Shown here one piece after another: positions 15,717 to 24,894 of a stretch of 64,000 nt of DNA. Position 1 is the first letter of the stretch; each line of letters begins with the position of its first letter. The notes beneath the pieces are model-generated. The model was not told where the DNA came from and did no database searches. It worked only from the letters and a program-made list of their open reading frames with translations. The translations under genes and the position numbers were made by a program. The stretch is taken from positions 1 through 64,000 of the forward strand of contig CAZDZL010000003.1 in the NCBI GenBank assembly GCA_964509885.1. The letters are read 5' to 3'. The DNA comes from Palsa-1447 sp964509885. Its GTDB lineage: Bacteria; Verrucomicrobiota; Verrucomicrobiia; Opitutales; Opitutaceae.

Positions 15717-17741
15717 ATGACCACCGCCCCTCCCGCGCCGTCCCAAAGAGAAGTGTCCGGCCCAGAGAATTCCCCGTGGCCCGCTGAGCTTCTCGGCTGC
15801 CTCCTCCTGGTCGCGCTCGCGCTCCTGGTCTACCAGCGCGCATGGCATGCCGGTTTCATCTGGGACGACGACGCCCATGTGACCCGGCCCGGGCTGCGGT
15901 CGCTCCACGGCCTCGCGCGCATCTGGACGGAGCCCGGCGCGACGCAGCAGTACTACCCCGCCCTTTACGGCGCGTTCTGGGTGGAGCACCGCCTCTGGGG
16001 CGACGCGCCCTCGGGGTACCACGTGGCCAACGCCGCGCTGCACGGGCTCGCCGCGTGCCTCCTGTTCCGCGTCCTCCGTCGCCTGTCGGTTCCCGGCGCG
16101 TTCCTGGCGGCGGCGCTCTTCGTGGTCCACCCCGTCTGCGCCGAGTCGGTCGCGTGGATCTCGGAGCAGAAGAACACGCTCTCGGCCGTCTTCTATTTCG
16201 CGGCGGCCCTCGCCTACCTTCGGTACGACCGGGACCGGCGCCTTGCCCCGTACGCGGCCGGCCTCTTCCTTTTCGCCCTCGCGCTCCTCAGCAAGAGCGT
16301 GACCGCCACGCTCCCGGCCGCGCTCCTCGTCGTCCTCTGGTGGAAAAGGGGTCGCCTCTCCTGGAAGGGCGACGTCCTGCCCCTCGTCCCATGGCTCGCC
16401 ATGGGCGTCGGCGCGGGAGCCGTGACTTCGTGGATGGAGCGGACGCACGTCGGGGCCACCGGCGCGGCGTACGCGCTCGGCGTGCTCGGGCGGGTCCTCG
16501 TGGCGGGCCGGGCGCTCTGGTTCTATCTCGGGAAGGTTCTCTGGCCGGCCGGCCTCACCTTCGTGTACCCGCGCTGGTCGATCGACCCGCGCGACCCGCT
16601 GCAGTACCTCTGGCCGGCGGCGGCCAGCGCCGCCCTCGCCGTCCTCTGGTGGATCCGGGGGCGCTCTCGGGCGCCGCTCGCCGTCGCCCTCCTCTTCGCC
16701 GGGACCCTGTTTCCGGCACTCGGTTTCTTCAATGTCTTCCCCTTCATCTACTCCTTTGTCGCCGACCACTTCCAATACCTGGCCGCGGCGGTGATCCTGT
16801 CCGCGGCCGCGGCGGCCGTCGCGACTGGGGCGCGCCTGCTGTCGCCGGCCGGGCGGCGGGCCGCGTGGGTCGCCTCCGGGGGCATCGTGGTCCTCTTGGC
16901 AGCCCTGACCCGTGCGCAATGCTCCATGTACGCGGACGCGGAGACGCTATGGCGGGCGACGCTCGAGCGGAACCCGGCGGCCTGGATGGCCCGCAACAAC
17001 CTCGCCTCCGAGCTCCTCGAGAAGGGCCGCGTGGACGAGGCCATCGCGAACGCCGGAATGGCGCTGGGATCCGGGCCGGGCGACGCCGTGGCCCACCTTC
17101 TCCTGGGGGAGGCGCTCCGGAAAAAAGGCCGCCCGGCCGAGGCCCGGGCGCACTTTGACCGGGCGCTTGAGATCGAGCCCGGCAATCCGATCGCCCACAA
17201 CAACCTTGGCAACGACCTGCTGCAGGACGGCCGTGTGGATGAGGCCATCACCCACTACCGGGCGGCGCTGGCCGCCAAGCCGGATTTCGCGAAGGCGCAC
17301 TCGGGGCTCGGCGACGCCCTCCTCCAGGGTGGCCGGCTGAAGGAGGCGGAGGCGGAGTACCGCGCGTCCCTTGCGGAGGACCCCTCGGACGTTGGGACGA
17401 ACGCCAACCTCGGCACCGCGCTGGCGGAGGAGGGCCGCGGGGACGAGGCCGTCGCCTGCTTCAGGCGGGCGCTGGAGATCAATCCCCGCTACTACATCGC
17501 CCAGGCGAACCTCGGGAACGCCCTCCTGCAGGCCGGCCGCGCGCAGGAGGCGGTCGTCGCCTACGCGGCGGCGCTCGAGCTCGAGCCGGATTCCCCGGCG
17601 GCCCACAACAACCTCGGCTACGGCCTCCTGCAGGCGGGGCGGCGGGACGAGGCGATTGCGCACTTCAGGGCGGCCTTGGCCGCGGACCCGGGCAATGACG
17701 GGGCGAGGCGCAACCTGGCCGACGCCCTCGCCCGCAGATAG
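15717..17741 (+). CDS. Membrane protein with C-terminal TPR repeats (TMTC-like)
   Basis: 674 residues. The first ~400 form a multi-span membrane domain of GT-C/TMTC type, with the acidic first periplasmic loop (FIWDDDAHV) and conserved ALFVVHPVCAESVAWISE. The C-terminal 270 residues hold about eight TPR units of 34 residues, each carrying the A-x-x-NLG consensus and EA(I/V) turns. Relatives are often annotated as O-mannosyltransferase-like or simply TPR proteins. A role in glycosylating or assembling exported proteins is plausible but not shown. The start is an ATG just after GCAGG. Confidence 0.8.
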   Translation: MTTAPPAPSQREVSGPENSPWPAELLGCLLLVALALLVYQRAWHAGFIWDDDAHVTRPGLRSLHGLARIWTEPGATQQYYPALYGAFWVEHRLWGDAPSGYHVANAALHGLAACLLFRVLRRLSVPGAFLAAALFVVHPVCAESVAWISEQKNTLSAVFYFAAALAYLRYDRDRRLAPYAAGLFLFALALLSKSVTATLPAALLVVLWWKRGRLSWKGDVLPLVPWLAMGVGAGAVTSWMERTHVGATGAAYALGVLGRVLVAGRALWFYLGKVLWPAGLTFVYPRWSIDPRDPLQYLWPAAASAALAVLWWIRGRSRAPLAVALLFAGTLFPALGFFNVFPFIYSFVADHFQYLAAAVILSAAAAAVATGARLLSPAGRRAAWVASGGIVVLLAALTRAQCSMYADAETLWRATLERNPAAWMARNNLASELLEKGRVDEAIANAGMALGSGPGDAVAHLLLGEALRKKGRPAEARAHFDRALEIEPGNPIAHNNLGNDLLQDGRVDEAITHYRAALAAKPDFAKAHSGLGDALLQGGRLKEAEAEYRASLAEDPSDVGTNANLGTALAEEGRGDEAVACFRRALEINPRYYIAQANLGNALLQAGRAQEAVVAYAAALELEPDSPAAHNNLGYGLLQAGRRDEAIAHFRAALAADPGNDGARRNLADALARR

Positions 17742-17793
17742 CCGGGCGGGCGCGGCCGTTTGCATAATCGCGCTTCGCGGTCTCATTTTGGGG

Positions 17794-18768
17794 ATGATCG
17801 CCTCCCTTGCAGCCGCCGGCGGGCAGCCGGACACGGACGGCCCGCTGCTCGACGCCTACTCGAGCGCCGTCTCCGGCACGGTCGCCGCCGCGCACCCGGC
17901 CGTCGTCCACATCGAGGTCCGCGGCGGCACGGCACCGGGCGGGACCGGCTCGGGCTTCTTCATCTCGCCCGACGGCTACCTCCTGACCAACAGCCACGTC
18001 GTGCACGGCGCGAGCGAGCTGCGCGTCTTCCTCGCGGACGGCAGGCGCCTTTCCGCAGACCTTATCGGGGACGACCCGGACACCGACCTCGCCGTCCTGC
18101 GGGTAAGCGCCGACGAGCTCTCGCACCTGCCCCTGGCCGACAGCAGCGCCGTCAGGCTGGGCCAGATCGCGATCGCCATCGGCTCCCCCATGGGCTTCCA
18201 GCAGTCCGTGACGGCCGGCATCGTGAGCGGGCTGGGGCGCTCCCTGCGCGGGGCGTCCGGCAGGCTGATCGACAACGTCATCCAGACGGACGCCGCGCTC
18301 AACCCGGGCAACTCCGGCGGGCCGCTCGTCAGCACCCGGGCCGAGGTCATCGGCGTCAACACCGCCATCATCCGGCCGGCCCAGGGCATCTGCTTCGCCA
18401 TCGCGAGCAACACGGTGCGCTGGGTCGCCGCGTGGCTCATCAAGGAGGGCCGCATCCGCAGGAGCTTCATCGGCCTCGCAGGCCAGAATGTCCCGCTGCT
18501 GCGCAAGCTGATCCACCACCACCGCCTCACCCAGGAAACCGGCGTCCTCGTGGCCGGCTTCGAGCCCGACAGCCCCGCGTCACGCGCCGGGCTCCTCGAG
18601 GGCGACATCCTGCTGGCGCTGGACGGCGTGGCGACGCCCGCGGTCGACGCCCTTCACAAGCTGCTCACAGGCGACCGCATCGGCGAGCGGGCCATCGTGA
18701 CCTTCCTGCGCGGCGTGGAGCTGCGCCGCCACGCGATCATCCCGCTCGAGATGCCGGGCGGCAGGTGA
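17794..18768 (+). CDS. HtrA/DegP-type serine protease with one PDZ domain
   Basis: 324 residues from the ATG at 17794. The trypsin-like domain (about 20-200) has the full triad: His68 (LTNSHVV), Asp98 (DPDTDLAVL) and Ser174 (NPGNSGGP). One PDZ domain (about 225-315; VLVAGFEPDSPASRAGLLEGD) should bind substrate C-termini. No convincing signal peptide precedes the domain; the frame is open upstream (VCIIALRGLILG), so a longer, non-ATG-started hydrophobic leader is possible but has no good start codon. It follows the TMTC-like gene by 52 bases and converges on the DUF2298 gene with a 7-base gap. Confidence 0.85.
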   Translation: MIASLAAAGGQPDTDGPLLDAYSSAVSGTVAAAHPAVVHIEVRGGTAPGGTGSGFFISPDGYLLTNSHVVHGASELRVFLADGRRLSADLIGDDPDTDLAVLRVSADELSHLPLADSSAVRLGQIAIAIGSPMGFQQSVTAGIVSGLGRSLRGASGRLIDNVIQTDAALNPGNSGGPLVSTRAEVIGVNTAIIRPAQGICFAIASNTVRWVAAWLIKEGRIRRSFIGLAGQNVPLLRKLIHHHRLTQETGVLVAGFEPDSPASRAGLLEGDILLALDGVATPAVDALHKLLTGDRIGERAIVTFLRGVELRRHAIIPLEMPGGR

Positions 18769-18775
18769 CCTTGGC

Positions 18776-20767
18776 CTAGCGGCCGGGCGGGGCCGGCGGG
18801 TCGATCCGCTCCCAGAAGCCGACGGCCCAGTCGCCGTCATTGCCCGCGAAATGCCGCCACGCATAGCGCGACCTGATCTTGTCCCACATCGGGACGAAGC
18901 GCGCGTTCAGGTTGTCGTTGTCCTTCTGGAGCCAGAGCACGTAGCGCACGTTGTTCTCCGTCAGCCACGCCAGCGGGTCAGCCAGCTTCCCGGCGTAGAA
19001 GGCGTTGACCTGGGCCACGCGGTCGCGCACCTCCGTCCTGAACTCGCGCCAGATGCCCTCCTGGACCGGCCACCCGATGAAAGCCTGCTTGTTGCCGAAG
19101 ATGGCGAGCGCCGTGGCGTCCGTGTTGGCGAAGCCGTTGCCGCTGTCCAGGCATATGCCGTCCGGGCGCGCCTGCAGCGCGCTCACGATGTCCCTGAGCG
19201 CGGTGTCCCGGGTCAGCCAGTCCGTGCCGTCGATCCTGCCGACGCCCTCCTTGGGCGTCTCCACGAACTGCCGGGCGTAGTCGTAGGCCTGGACGCAGGG
19301 CAGCAGGATGACCGCGAGCGAGGCGTAGCGGCAGAAGCGGCTGCGCGAGGCCAGGTTCAGCGCGCCGAGCGTCAGGACCCCGCCCGAGTAGATCCAGCCC
19401 CACCATTTCAGGGAGCTGTTGAAGCGCTCCCAGGTGCCGCTGTTGATGTCGTGGTTGTAGAAGATCTCCGTCGCCGCGAGCAGCACCGCCCAGAGCGAGA
19501 CAAAGAAGAGGCTCAGCCCCCGCTTCTCCCTGTTCCAGGGCGCGAGCACCATGAGGCAGACCAGCGGCCAGAAGACTGCGAGCCACTCGGCGGGGCTCGC
19601 GTGCTCGCCCGGCCGCGTGAGGCGCAGGACCGTCGTGTGCGCGGCGGGCTGCTGCAGGAAGGTGACGAGGAACGGGTACGCGAGGGCGGAGGCCGCGCCG
19701 GCGCCGAAGAACCCGGCGAGCCAGTGGTCCCTCTCCCCGGCGACCGCGCGGTAGATGAACCACCCGGCCACGAGCGCCGTCTGCAGCGGGAACACCCACG
19801 TGTTGCCGATCAGGCTGAGCGGGATGGTGGCGGCCAGGAGCGCGTGGAGCACCCGGCGCTGGCGCGGGGAGCGCTCGCCCTCAAGGGCCGCGATGACGAG
19901 GAGGGAGAAGAGGAGGACGACGTACCCCATTAGAGGGGGATGGAACTCGCCCTTGATCAGGATGTAGCTGAGAGGCTCGACCGGCAGCTCGATCGGCCTC
20001 GTGGCGGTCCCGTACATCATGCGGTCCATCGCGATCCCGAAGGGCGTCCTGTACTTGGGATCCCAGAGCATGCCGAGGTAGCGGACCATCTCCAAAGGCT
20101 GGAGATAGCTCTTCATGGACAGGTGGATCACGACGCCGAGCCCGCAGCCCCCGAGCAGGAGCGCGCCCGTCACGGCCCAGCCCGCCGGCCTCCAGGCGCA
20201 CAGGCGGCGCACCGCCGCGAAGACCGAGCCCGCGATCATGCCCGACATCACGCAGTATGCCAGGTGGTAGCAGACGCCCGGCCCGAGCCTGAACCAGCGG
20301 CCGAGGAGCGCCGCGCAGTAGAACTGGAAGCTGTAGTAGAAGTCCGCCTTGAACGGGGGCATCCACCGGTCCTGGGGCGGGAGCTGGGTTCCCTGGATGT
20401 AGTCGTGGATGAAGACGAGGTCGGGGAAATCCTCCTCGAAGAGCCCTATCTGCGGGTACGTGTACCTCCAGAGGAGGCAATAGAAGAGCCCCGCCCCGAA
20501 GGCCGCCTCGAAGCCCCAGTTGCGCCCGATGACCTCGCGCTCCCTCCAGATGAGCCACGCGGAGAGCGCCGTGCTGAACGGCAGGAACCACAGCTTGGGA
20601 CCAAGCCCGTGGAAGTGCTCCAGGAAGAAGAGCGAGAGGCAGAACACCAGGAGGCCGCCGATGCGGGACACCGCATAGTCCCGGGTGAGGGAGTAGCCGA
20701 CGAGCCCGAGGCCCACCAGGTTGGCCCAGATGAGGCCCACGCTGATCAGCAGGAAGAGCGGAGTCAT
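18776..20767 (-). CDS. Multi-span membrane protein, DUF2298/YYY-like
   Basis: 663 residues from the ATG at 20767 (MTPLFLLISVGLIWANL). The open frame extends to 21391 but that part overlaps the luciferase-like gene and is not coding here. About a dozen hydrophobic helices are followed by a soluble C-terminal domain (about 520-663; VRYVLWLQKDND, WERIDPP). The loop with KADFYYSFQFYC resembles the tyrosine-rich motif of the DUF2298 (Chlor_Arch_YYY) family, a GT-C-fold group of presumed glycosyltransferases. Family assignment is tentative and the substrate unknown. Confidence 0.65.
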   Translation of the reverse strand: MTPLFLLISVGLIWANLVGLGLVGYSLTRDYAVSRIGGLLVFCLSLFFLEHFHGLGPKLWFLPFSTALSAWLIWREREVIGRNWGFEAAFGAGLFYCLLWRYTYPQIGLFEEDFPDLVFIHDYIQGTQLPPQDRWMPPFKADFYYSFQFYCAALLGRWFRLGPGVCYHLAYCVMSGMIAGSVFAAVRRLCAWRPAGWAVTGALLLGGCGLGVVIHLSMKSYLQPLEMVRYLGMLWDPKYRTPFGIAMDRMMYGTATRPIELPVEPLSYILIKGEFHPPLMGYVVLLFSLLVIAALEGERSPRQRRVLHALLAATIPLSLIGNTWVFPLQTALVAGWFIYRAVAGERDHWLAGFFGAGAASALAYPFLVTFLQQPAAHTTVLRLTRPGEHASPAEWLAVFWPLVCLMVLAPWNREKRGLSLFFVSLWAVLLAATEIFYNHDINSGTWERFNSSLKWWGWIYSGGVLTLGALNLASRSRFCRYASLAVILLPCVQAYDYARQFVETPKEGVGRIDGTDWLTRDTALRDIVSALQARPDGICLDSGNGFANTDATALAIFGNKQAFIGWPVQEGIWREFRTEVRDRVAQVNAFYAGKLADPLAWLTENNVRYVLWLQKDNDNLNARFVPMWDKIRSRYAWRHFAGNDGDWAVGFWERIDPPAPPGR

Positions 20768-20892
20768 TTCGGGAAGGAATTTCTGTCTGCCGGCACGACA
20801 GGCGCCTGCAAATACTAGCACAGGATGATAGCCCCCATGCAATTGCGAAAGCTTATCGCGCGCGCGGAGCCCCCCGCTCCCGCGGCGCCCGG

Positions 20893-21879
<987 letters not shown>

Positions 21880-21927
21880 CCTCCAGTCTGTGTATATGCC
21901 GGCAAATTGCCAGCAGCGCGGAGTTTC

Positions 21928-23049
21928 CTAGCCGCGGCGCACCAGGACGAGGAAGACCACGACGAGGAAGAGGAGAAAGCCGACGCCTATCAGCGCGCCG
22001 GCCAGGAACGGCGTGCCCTGCAGGCTCAGCCGGAATCGCGGCGACTGCAGGCGCGTGCTCAGGCCCGTCACGTGCACGCGCTCCGGGGCGTCGAGCTCGG
22101 CCCGCAGGGCGGCCACCGACGGGTGGCGCTCGCCGGGATCCCGGCGCATCGCCCGAAGGACGATCTCCTCCGCCTCCGGCGAGACGCCGGGGTTGAGCGA
22201 GCGCGGCGCCGCGGGATCACCGGTCACCCGCAGCTGCGCCGACGCCCAGGGATCGTCGGCCTGGAACGGGAGGACGCCCGTCAGCATCTGGTAGAGGATG
22301 ACGCCCAGGCTGTAGATGTCGGTGCGCTCGTCGTTGCGGGCGTTTCGGACCTGCTCCGGGGCCATGTATTCGGGGGTGCCGAAGAGGGGGGTGAGGCCGG
22401 CGAGGAGGCTCATCCTCGTGTCGATCTCCGCCGCGAGGCCGAAGTCCATGAGGCGGAGCCTCTGGTCGCGGCACACCATGATGTTGGAGGGCTTGAGGTC
22501 GCGGTGGATGACCCCGCGCGCGTGCATGCGGCCGAGGGCCTCGCAGATGACGCCCGCGATCCGGAGCGCGTCCGCCTCCGGCACCCTCCCCGCGCGGTGC
22601 ATGACCGTCGCCAGGGTGCACCCGTCGAGGAGCTCGGTCACGATGTAGGGCCGGCTCTTCGGTGCGTCCACGGGTATGAACCTCAGGAGGAGCGGGTCGT
22701 TGAGGGCCGCGCCTATCCGCGCCTCGCGCTCGAAACGCCCGAAGGACACAGGGTCGCTCTCCACCTTCATGAGCGGCACCTTGACCGCGACGTCGCGCCC
22801 GCCCACCCGGTCGTCGGCCCTGTAGATCGTGGCCATGCCGCTGCGCCCGATGGCCTCGCGGATGAGGAACCGGCCGTCCAGGAGATGGCCGGCGGGAAGC
22901 TCCTCCTCCAGCGGCGGGCCCGGCTCCTCGCGGCCCGGAAGATCCATGCAGCAGGCGACGCCGGCCAGAGGCCGGTCGTCCCCGGCTGGCTCCCTCTCGG
23001 GGCGGCCGGCGCGGGCCAGCGCCCGGTCAAATGCCGAGACTTCAGTCAT
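21928..23049 (-). CDS. Hanks-type Ser/Thr protein kinase, membrane-anchored
   Basis: 373 residues from the ATG at 23049 (MTEVSAFDRA); an upstream in-frame start would only add intergenic sequence. Kinase landmarks: glycine loop IGRSGMATIY (67-76), ATP lysine Lys90 (VAVKVP), catalytic HRDLKPSN with Asp184, metal-binding DFG Asp202 and GTPEYMAPEQ activation segment, so it should be active. A single hydrophobic helix at the extreme C-terminus, ending VRRG, anchors it with the kinase inside the cell and essentially no external sensor. Divergent from the His-rich lipoprotein gene. Confidence 0.9.
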   Translation of the reverse strand: MTEVSAFDRALARAGRPEREPAGDDRPLAGVACCMDLPGREEPGPPLEEELPAGHLLDGRFLIREAIGRSGMATIYRADDRVGGRDVAVKVPLMKVESDPVSFGRFEREARIGAALNDPLLLRFIPVDAPKSRPYIVTELLDGCTLATVMHRAGRVPEADALRIAGVICEALGRMHARGVIHRDLKPSNIMVCRDQRLRLMDFGLAAEIDTRMSLLAGLTPLFGTPEYMAPEQVRNARNDERTDIYSLGVILYQMLTGVLPFQADDPWASAQLRVTGDPAAPRSLNPGVSPEAEEIVLRAMRRDPGERHPSVAALRAELDAPERVHVTGLSTRLQSPRFRLSLQGTPFLAGALIGVGFLLFLVVVFLVLVRRG

Positions 23050-23115
23050 GGGGAAGCAGGGTAGGCGGGTTTGCGCGGGCGCGTGAGTTAATTCTCCGCG
23101 GGAAGGCGCTAAGAT

Positions 23116-23143
23116 ATCATAAAGAGACGGTCGCCCGCGCAAA
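23116..23143 (-). promoter_or_regulatory. Candidate promoter of the Ser/Thr kinase gene
   Basis: On the minus strand, TATGAT (23121-23116) matches the -10 consensus at five of six positions, with TTTGCG (23143-23138) 16 bases upstream as a poor -35. It lies about 67 bases before the kinase start. Confidence 0.3.
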
Positions 23144-23192
23144 CTTGGGGTTCCCGTCGGGGGACGGGTGTGCTTGGATCCGGCCTACAGGT

Positions 23193-23687
23193 ATGAGAAT
23201 TCGCAGGCACCTGCTGCTCCTCGCGGCCATCCTCCCCCTCGCCCTCGCCGCCGGGTGCTCCAAGGCGCCGCCGGCGCCGGCCGATTCCGGCCCCCCGCAG
23301 GCCCACCATCACCATCCGCCGCACGGGGGGACGCCGGTCGTCCTCGGGAACGAGGCGTACCACCTCGAGCTCGTCCTCGATGCCGCGGCGGGCAGGCTCC
23401 AGGCCTACGTCCTCGACGCCGAGATGGAGAATTTCGTCCGCACCGCGGCGCCGTCCCTGACAATCTCGGCGATCGTGGACGGGAGGCCGCGCGAGCTTGT
23501 GCTCGCGGCCGTGGCCAACACCCAGACGGGCGAGACCGTCGGCGACACGTCGCTCTTCGAGGCGCAGGCCGGCTGGCTCAAGGGCGCCAGTGGGTTCGAC
23601 GGGGAGCTGAGGAGCCTGACCATCCGCGGGGCGACCTTCACCGGCGTGAAGTTCAACTTCCCGAGGGGCAACGACACCGACGGCTGA
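23193..23687 (+). CDS. His-rich putative lipoprotein
   Basis: 164 residues from the ATG at 23193. Basic N-terminus, hydrophobic helix and lipobox (LALAAGC, Cys24) predict a lipid-anchored periplasmic or outer-membrane protein. The mature N-terminus has a histidine cluster (AHHHHPPHGG) that could bind metal, then a beta-rich domain (YHLELVLDAAAGRLQAYVLD) similar in style to domains seen beside heavy-metal efflux proteins. No metal pump is adjacent, so the link is inference. It is probably followed in the same transcript by the cupin gene, 27 bases downstream. Confidence 0.7.
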   Translation: MRIRRHLLLLAAILPLALAAGCSKAPPAPADSGPPQAHHHHPPHGGTPVVLGNEAYHLELVLDAAAGRLQAYVLDAEMENFVRTAAPSLTISAIVDGRPRELVLAAVANTQTGETVGDTSLFEAQAGWLKGASGFDGELRSLTIRGATFTGVKFNFPRGNDTDG

Positions 23688-23714
23688 CGCCTGCCTGAGG
23701 CGAACCAGAATTCC

Positions 23715-24098
23715 ATGGAAGACACACCCAAGTATCCCTACGAGACGCACCTCGACATCAAGTTCGGGCCGCTCGAGATCGTCGACGCCCCCGCGCTCAT
23801 CGCGGCCTGCACCCACCCGTGGTACAACCAGACGCTCTGCAAGGTGAACGACTCCGTCGTGCGCCTCGGCGTGCTGCAGGGCGAGTACCATTGGCACAAG
23901 CACGACAAGGAGGACGAATTCTTCCACGTGGTCGAGGGGCTCCTCATCATCGACCTGGAGGGGCGCAGCGTCGAGCTGCGCCCCCGCCAGGGGTTCGTGG
24001 TCCCGAAGGGCGTGACGCACAGGACGCGGGCCCCGGCGAGGACCATCATCCTGATGGTCGAGTCCGCCGGGATCGTCCCGACCGGCGACCAGGCGTAG
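23715..24098 (+). CDS. Small cupin-domain protein
   Basis: 127 residues forming a single cupin barrel. Both cupin motifs are readable: GEYHWHKHDKEDEFFHVVEG (His-x-His, Glu for metal binding) and the second motif around RQGFVVPKGVTHRTRAPA (metal His). Such small cupins may be isomerases, dioxygenases or sensors, and the substrate is not evident. It converges on the ThuA-like gene with a 4-base gap. Confidence 0.85.
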   Translation: MEDTPKYPYETHLDIKFGPLEIVDAPALIAACTHPWYNQTLCKVNDSVVRLGVLQGEYHWHKHDKEDEFFHVVEGLLIIDLEGRSVELRPRQGFVVPKGVTHRTRAPARTIILMVESAGIVPTGDQA

Positions 24099-24102
24099 CA
24101 CC

Positions 24103-24840
24103 CTACTTGGGCGCGATCTTCTCCGCCGACTTCGTCACGTTCGGGCAGGAGTCGACCCAGCTTCCCCTCGGCCTCGCCCACTCCGCGGCGTTGGCGATCA
24201 CGCGCTGCACGTTTTCGTCATGGTAGGTGGGATAGGTCTCATGCCCGGGCCTGAAGTAGAAGATGCTGCCGTTGCCGCGCCTCCAGCAGCACCCGCTGCG
24301 GAAGACCTCGCCGCCCTCGAACCAGGAGATGAAGACCTGCTCCTCCGGGGCCGGCACCGCGAAGGGTTCGCCGTACATCTCCTCCATGGGCAACTCGAAG
24401 TACCGGTCGATGCCCCGGGCGATGGGATGGCCCGGGTTGCAGACCCAGAGGCGCTCGCGCTCGTCGGCCTCCCTCCACGTGAGCGAGCACGTGGTGCCCA
24501 TGAGCTTCCTGAAGATCTTCGAGTAGTGCCCGGAATGCAGCACGATGAGCCCCATCCCCTCGAGCACCCGGGCGTGCACGCGCGCGACCACCTCGTCGCC
24601 CACGAGGTCGTGGGCCTTGTGCCCCCACCAGGTCAGCACGTCGGTTTCACTCAGCCTCTCGGCGGAGAGGCCGTGCTCCGGCTCCTGCAGCGTCGCGGTC
24701 GTCACCTTGGCCGACGGCAGGAACTTCAGGAGGCCCGCGGCGATCGCCGCGTGCATCCCGTACGGGTAGACCTTTTTTACCTTGGCACTCGTGTGCTCGT
24801 GGACATTTTCGCCCCAGACCGTTATTCGTAGGGAAGCCAT
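24103..24840 (-). CDS. ThuA-like domain protein (trehalose utilisation family)
   Basis: 245 residues from the ATG at 24840 (MASLRITVWGENVHE). A class-I glutamine-amidotransferase-like fold of the ThuA family is indicated by ITVWGEN, LTWWGHKAHDLV, GMGLIVLHSGHYSKIFR, HPIARGIDRYFEL and GNGSIFYFRPGHETYPTY. ThuA proteins take part in sugar (trehalose-type) catabolism, but the reaction is uncertain. The frame is open to 26460 across the opposite-strand esterase gene; that extension is a shadow. No signal peptide, so probably cytoplasmic. Confidence 0.85.
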   Translation of the reverse strand: MASLRITVWGENVHEHTSAKVKKVYPYGMHAAIAAGLLKFLPSAKVTTATLQEPEHGLSAERLSETDVLTWWGHKAHDLVGDEVVARVHARVLEGMGLIVLHSGHYSKIFRKLMGTTCSLTWREADERERLWVCNPGHPIARGIDRYFELPMEEMYGEPFAVPAPEEQVFISWFEGGEVFRSGCCWRRGNGSIFYFRPGHETYPTYHDENVQRVIANAAEWARPRGSWVDSCPNVTKSAEKIAPK

Positions 24841-24894
24841 GATGGGATTGCGCGTCTCCCCTCTACCCCACCCCCCCACCCCGAGGCAAATTCT

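Noticed and set aside
14442..16919. 825-codon antisense frame over the sigma, anti-sigma and TMTC genes
   Set aside because: Composition is almost entirely Arg, Gly, Pro, Glu and Asp with no domain, and it lies opposite three confidently assigned genes.
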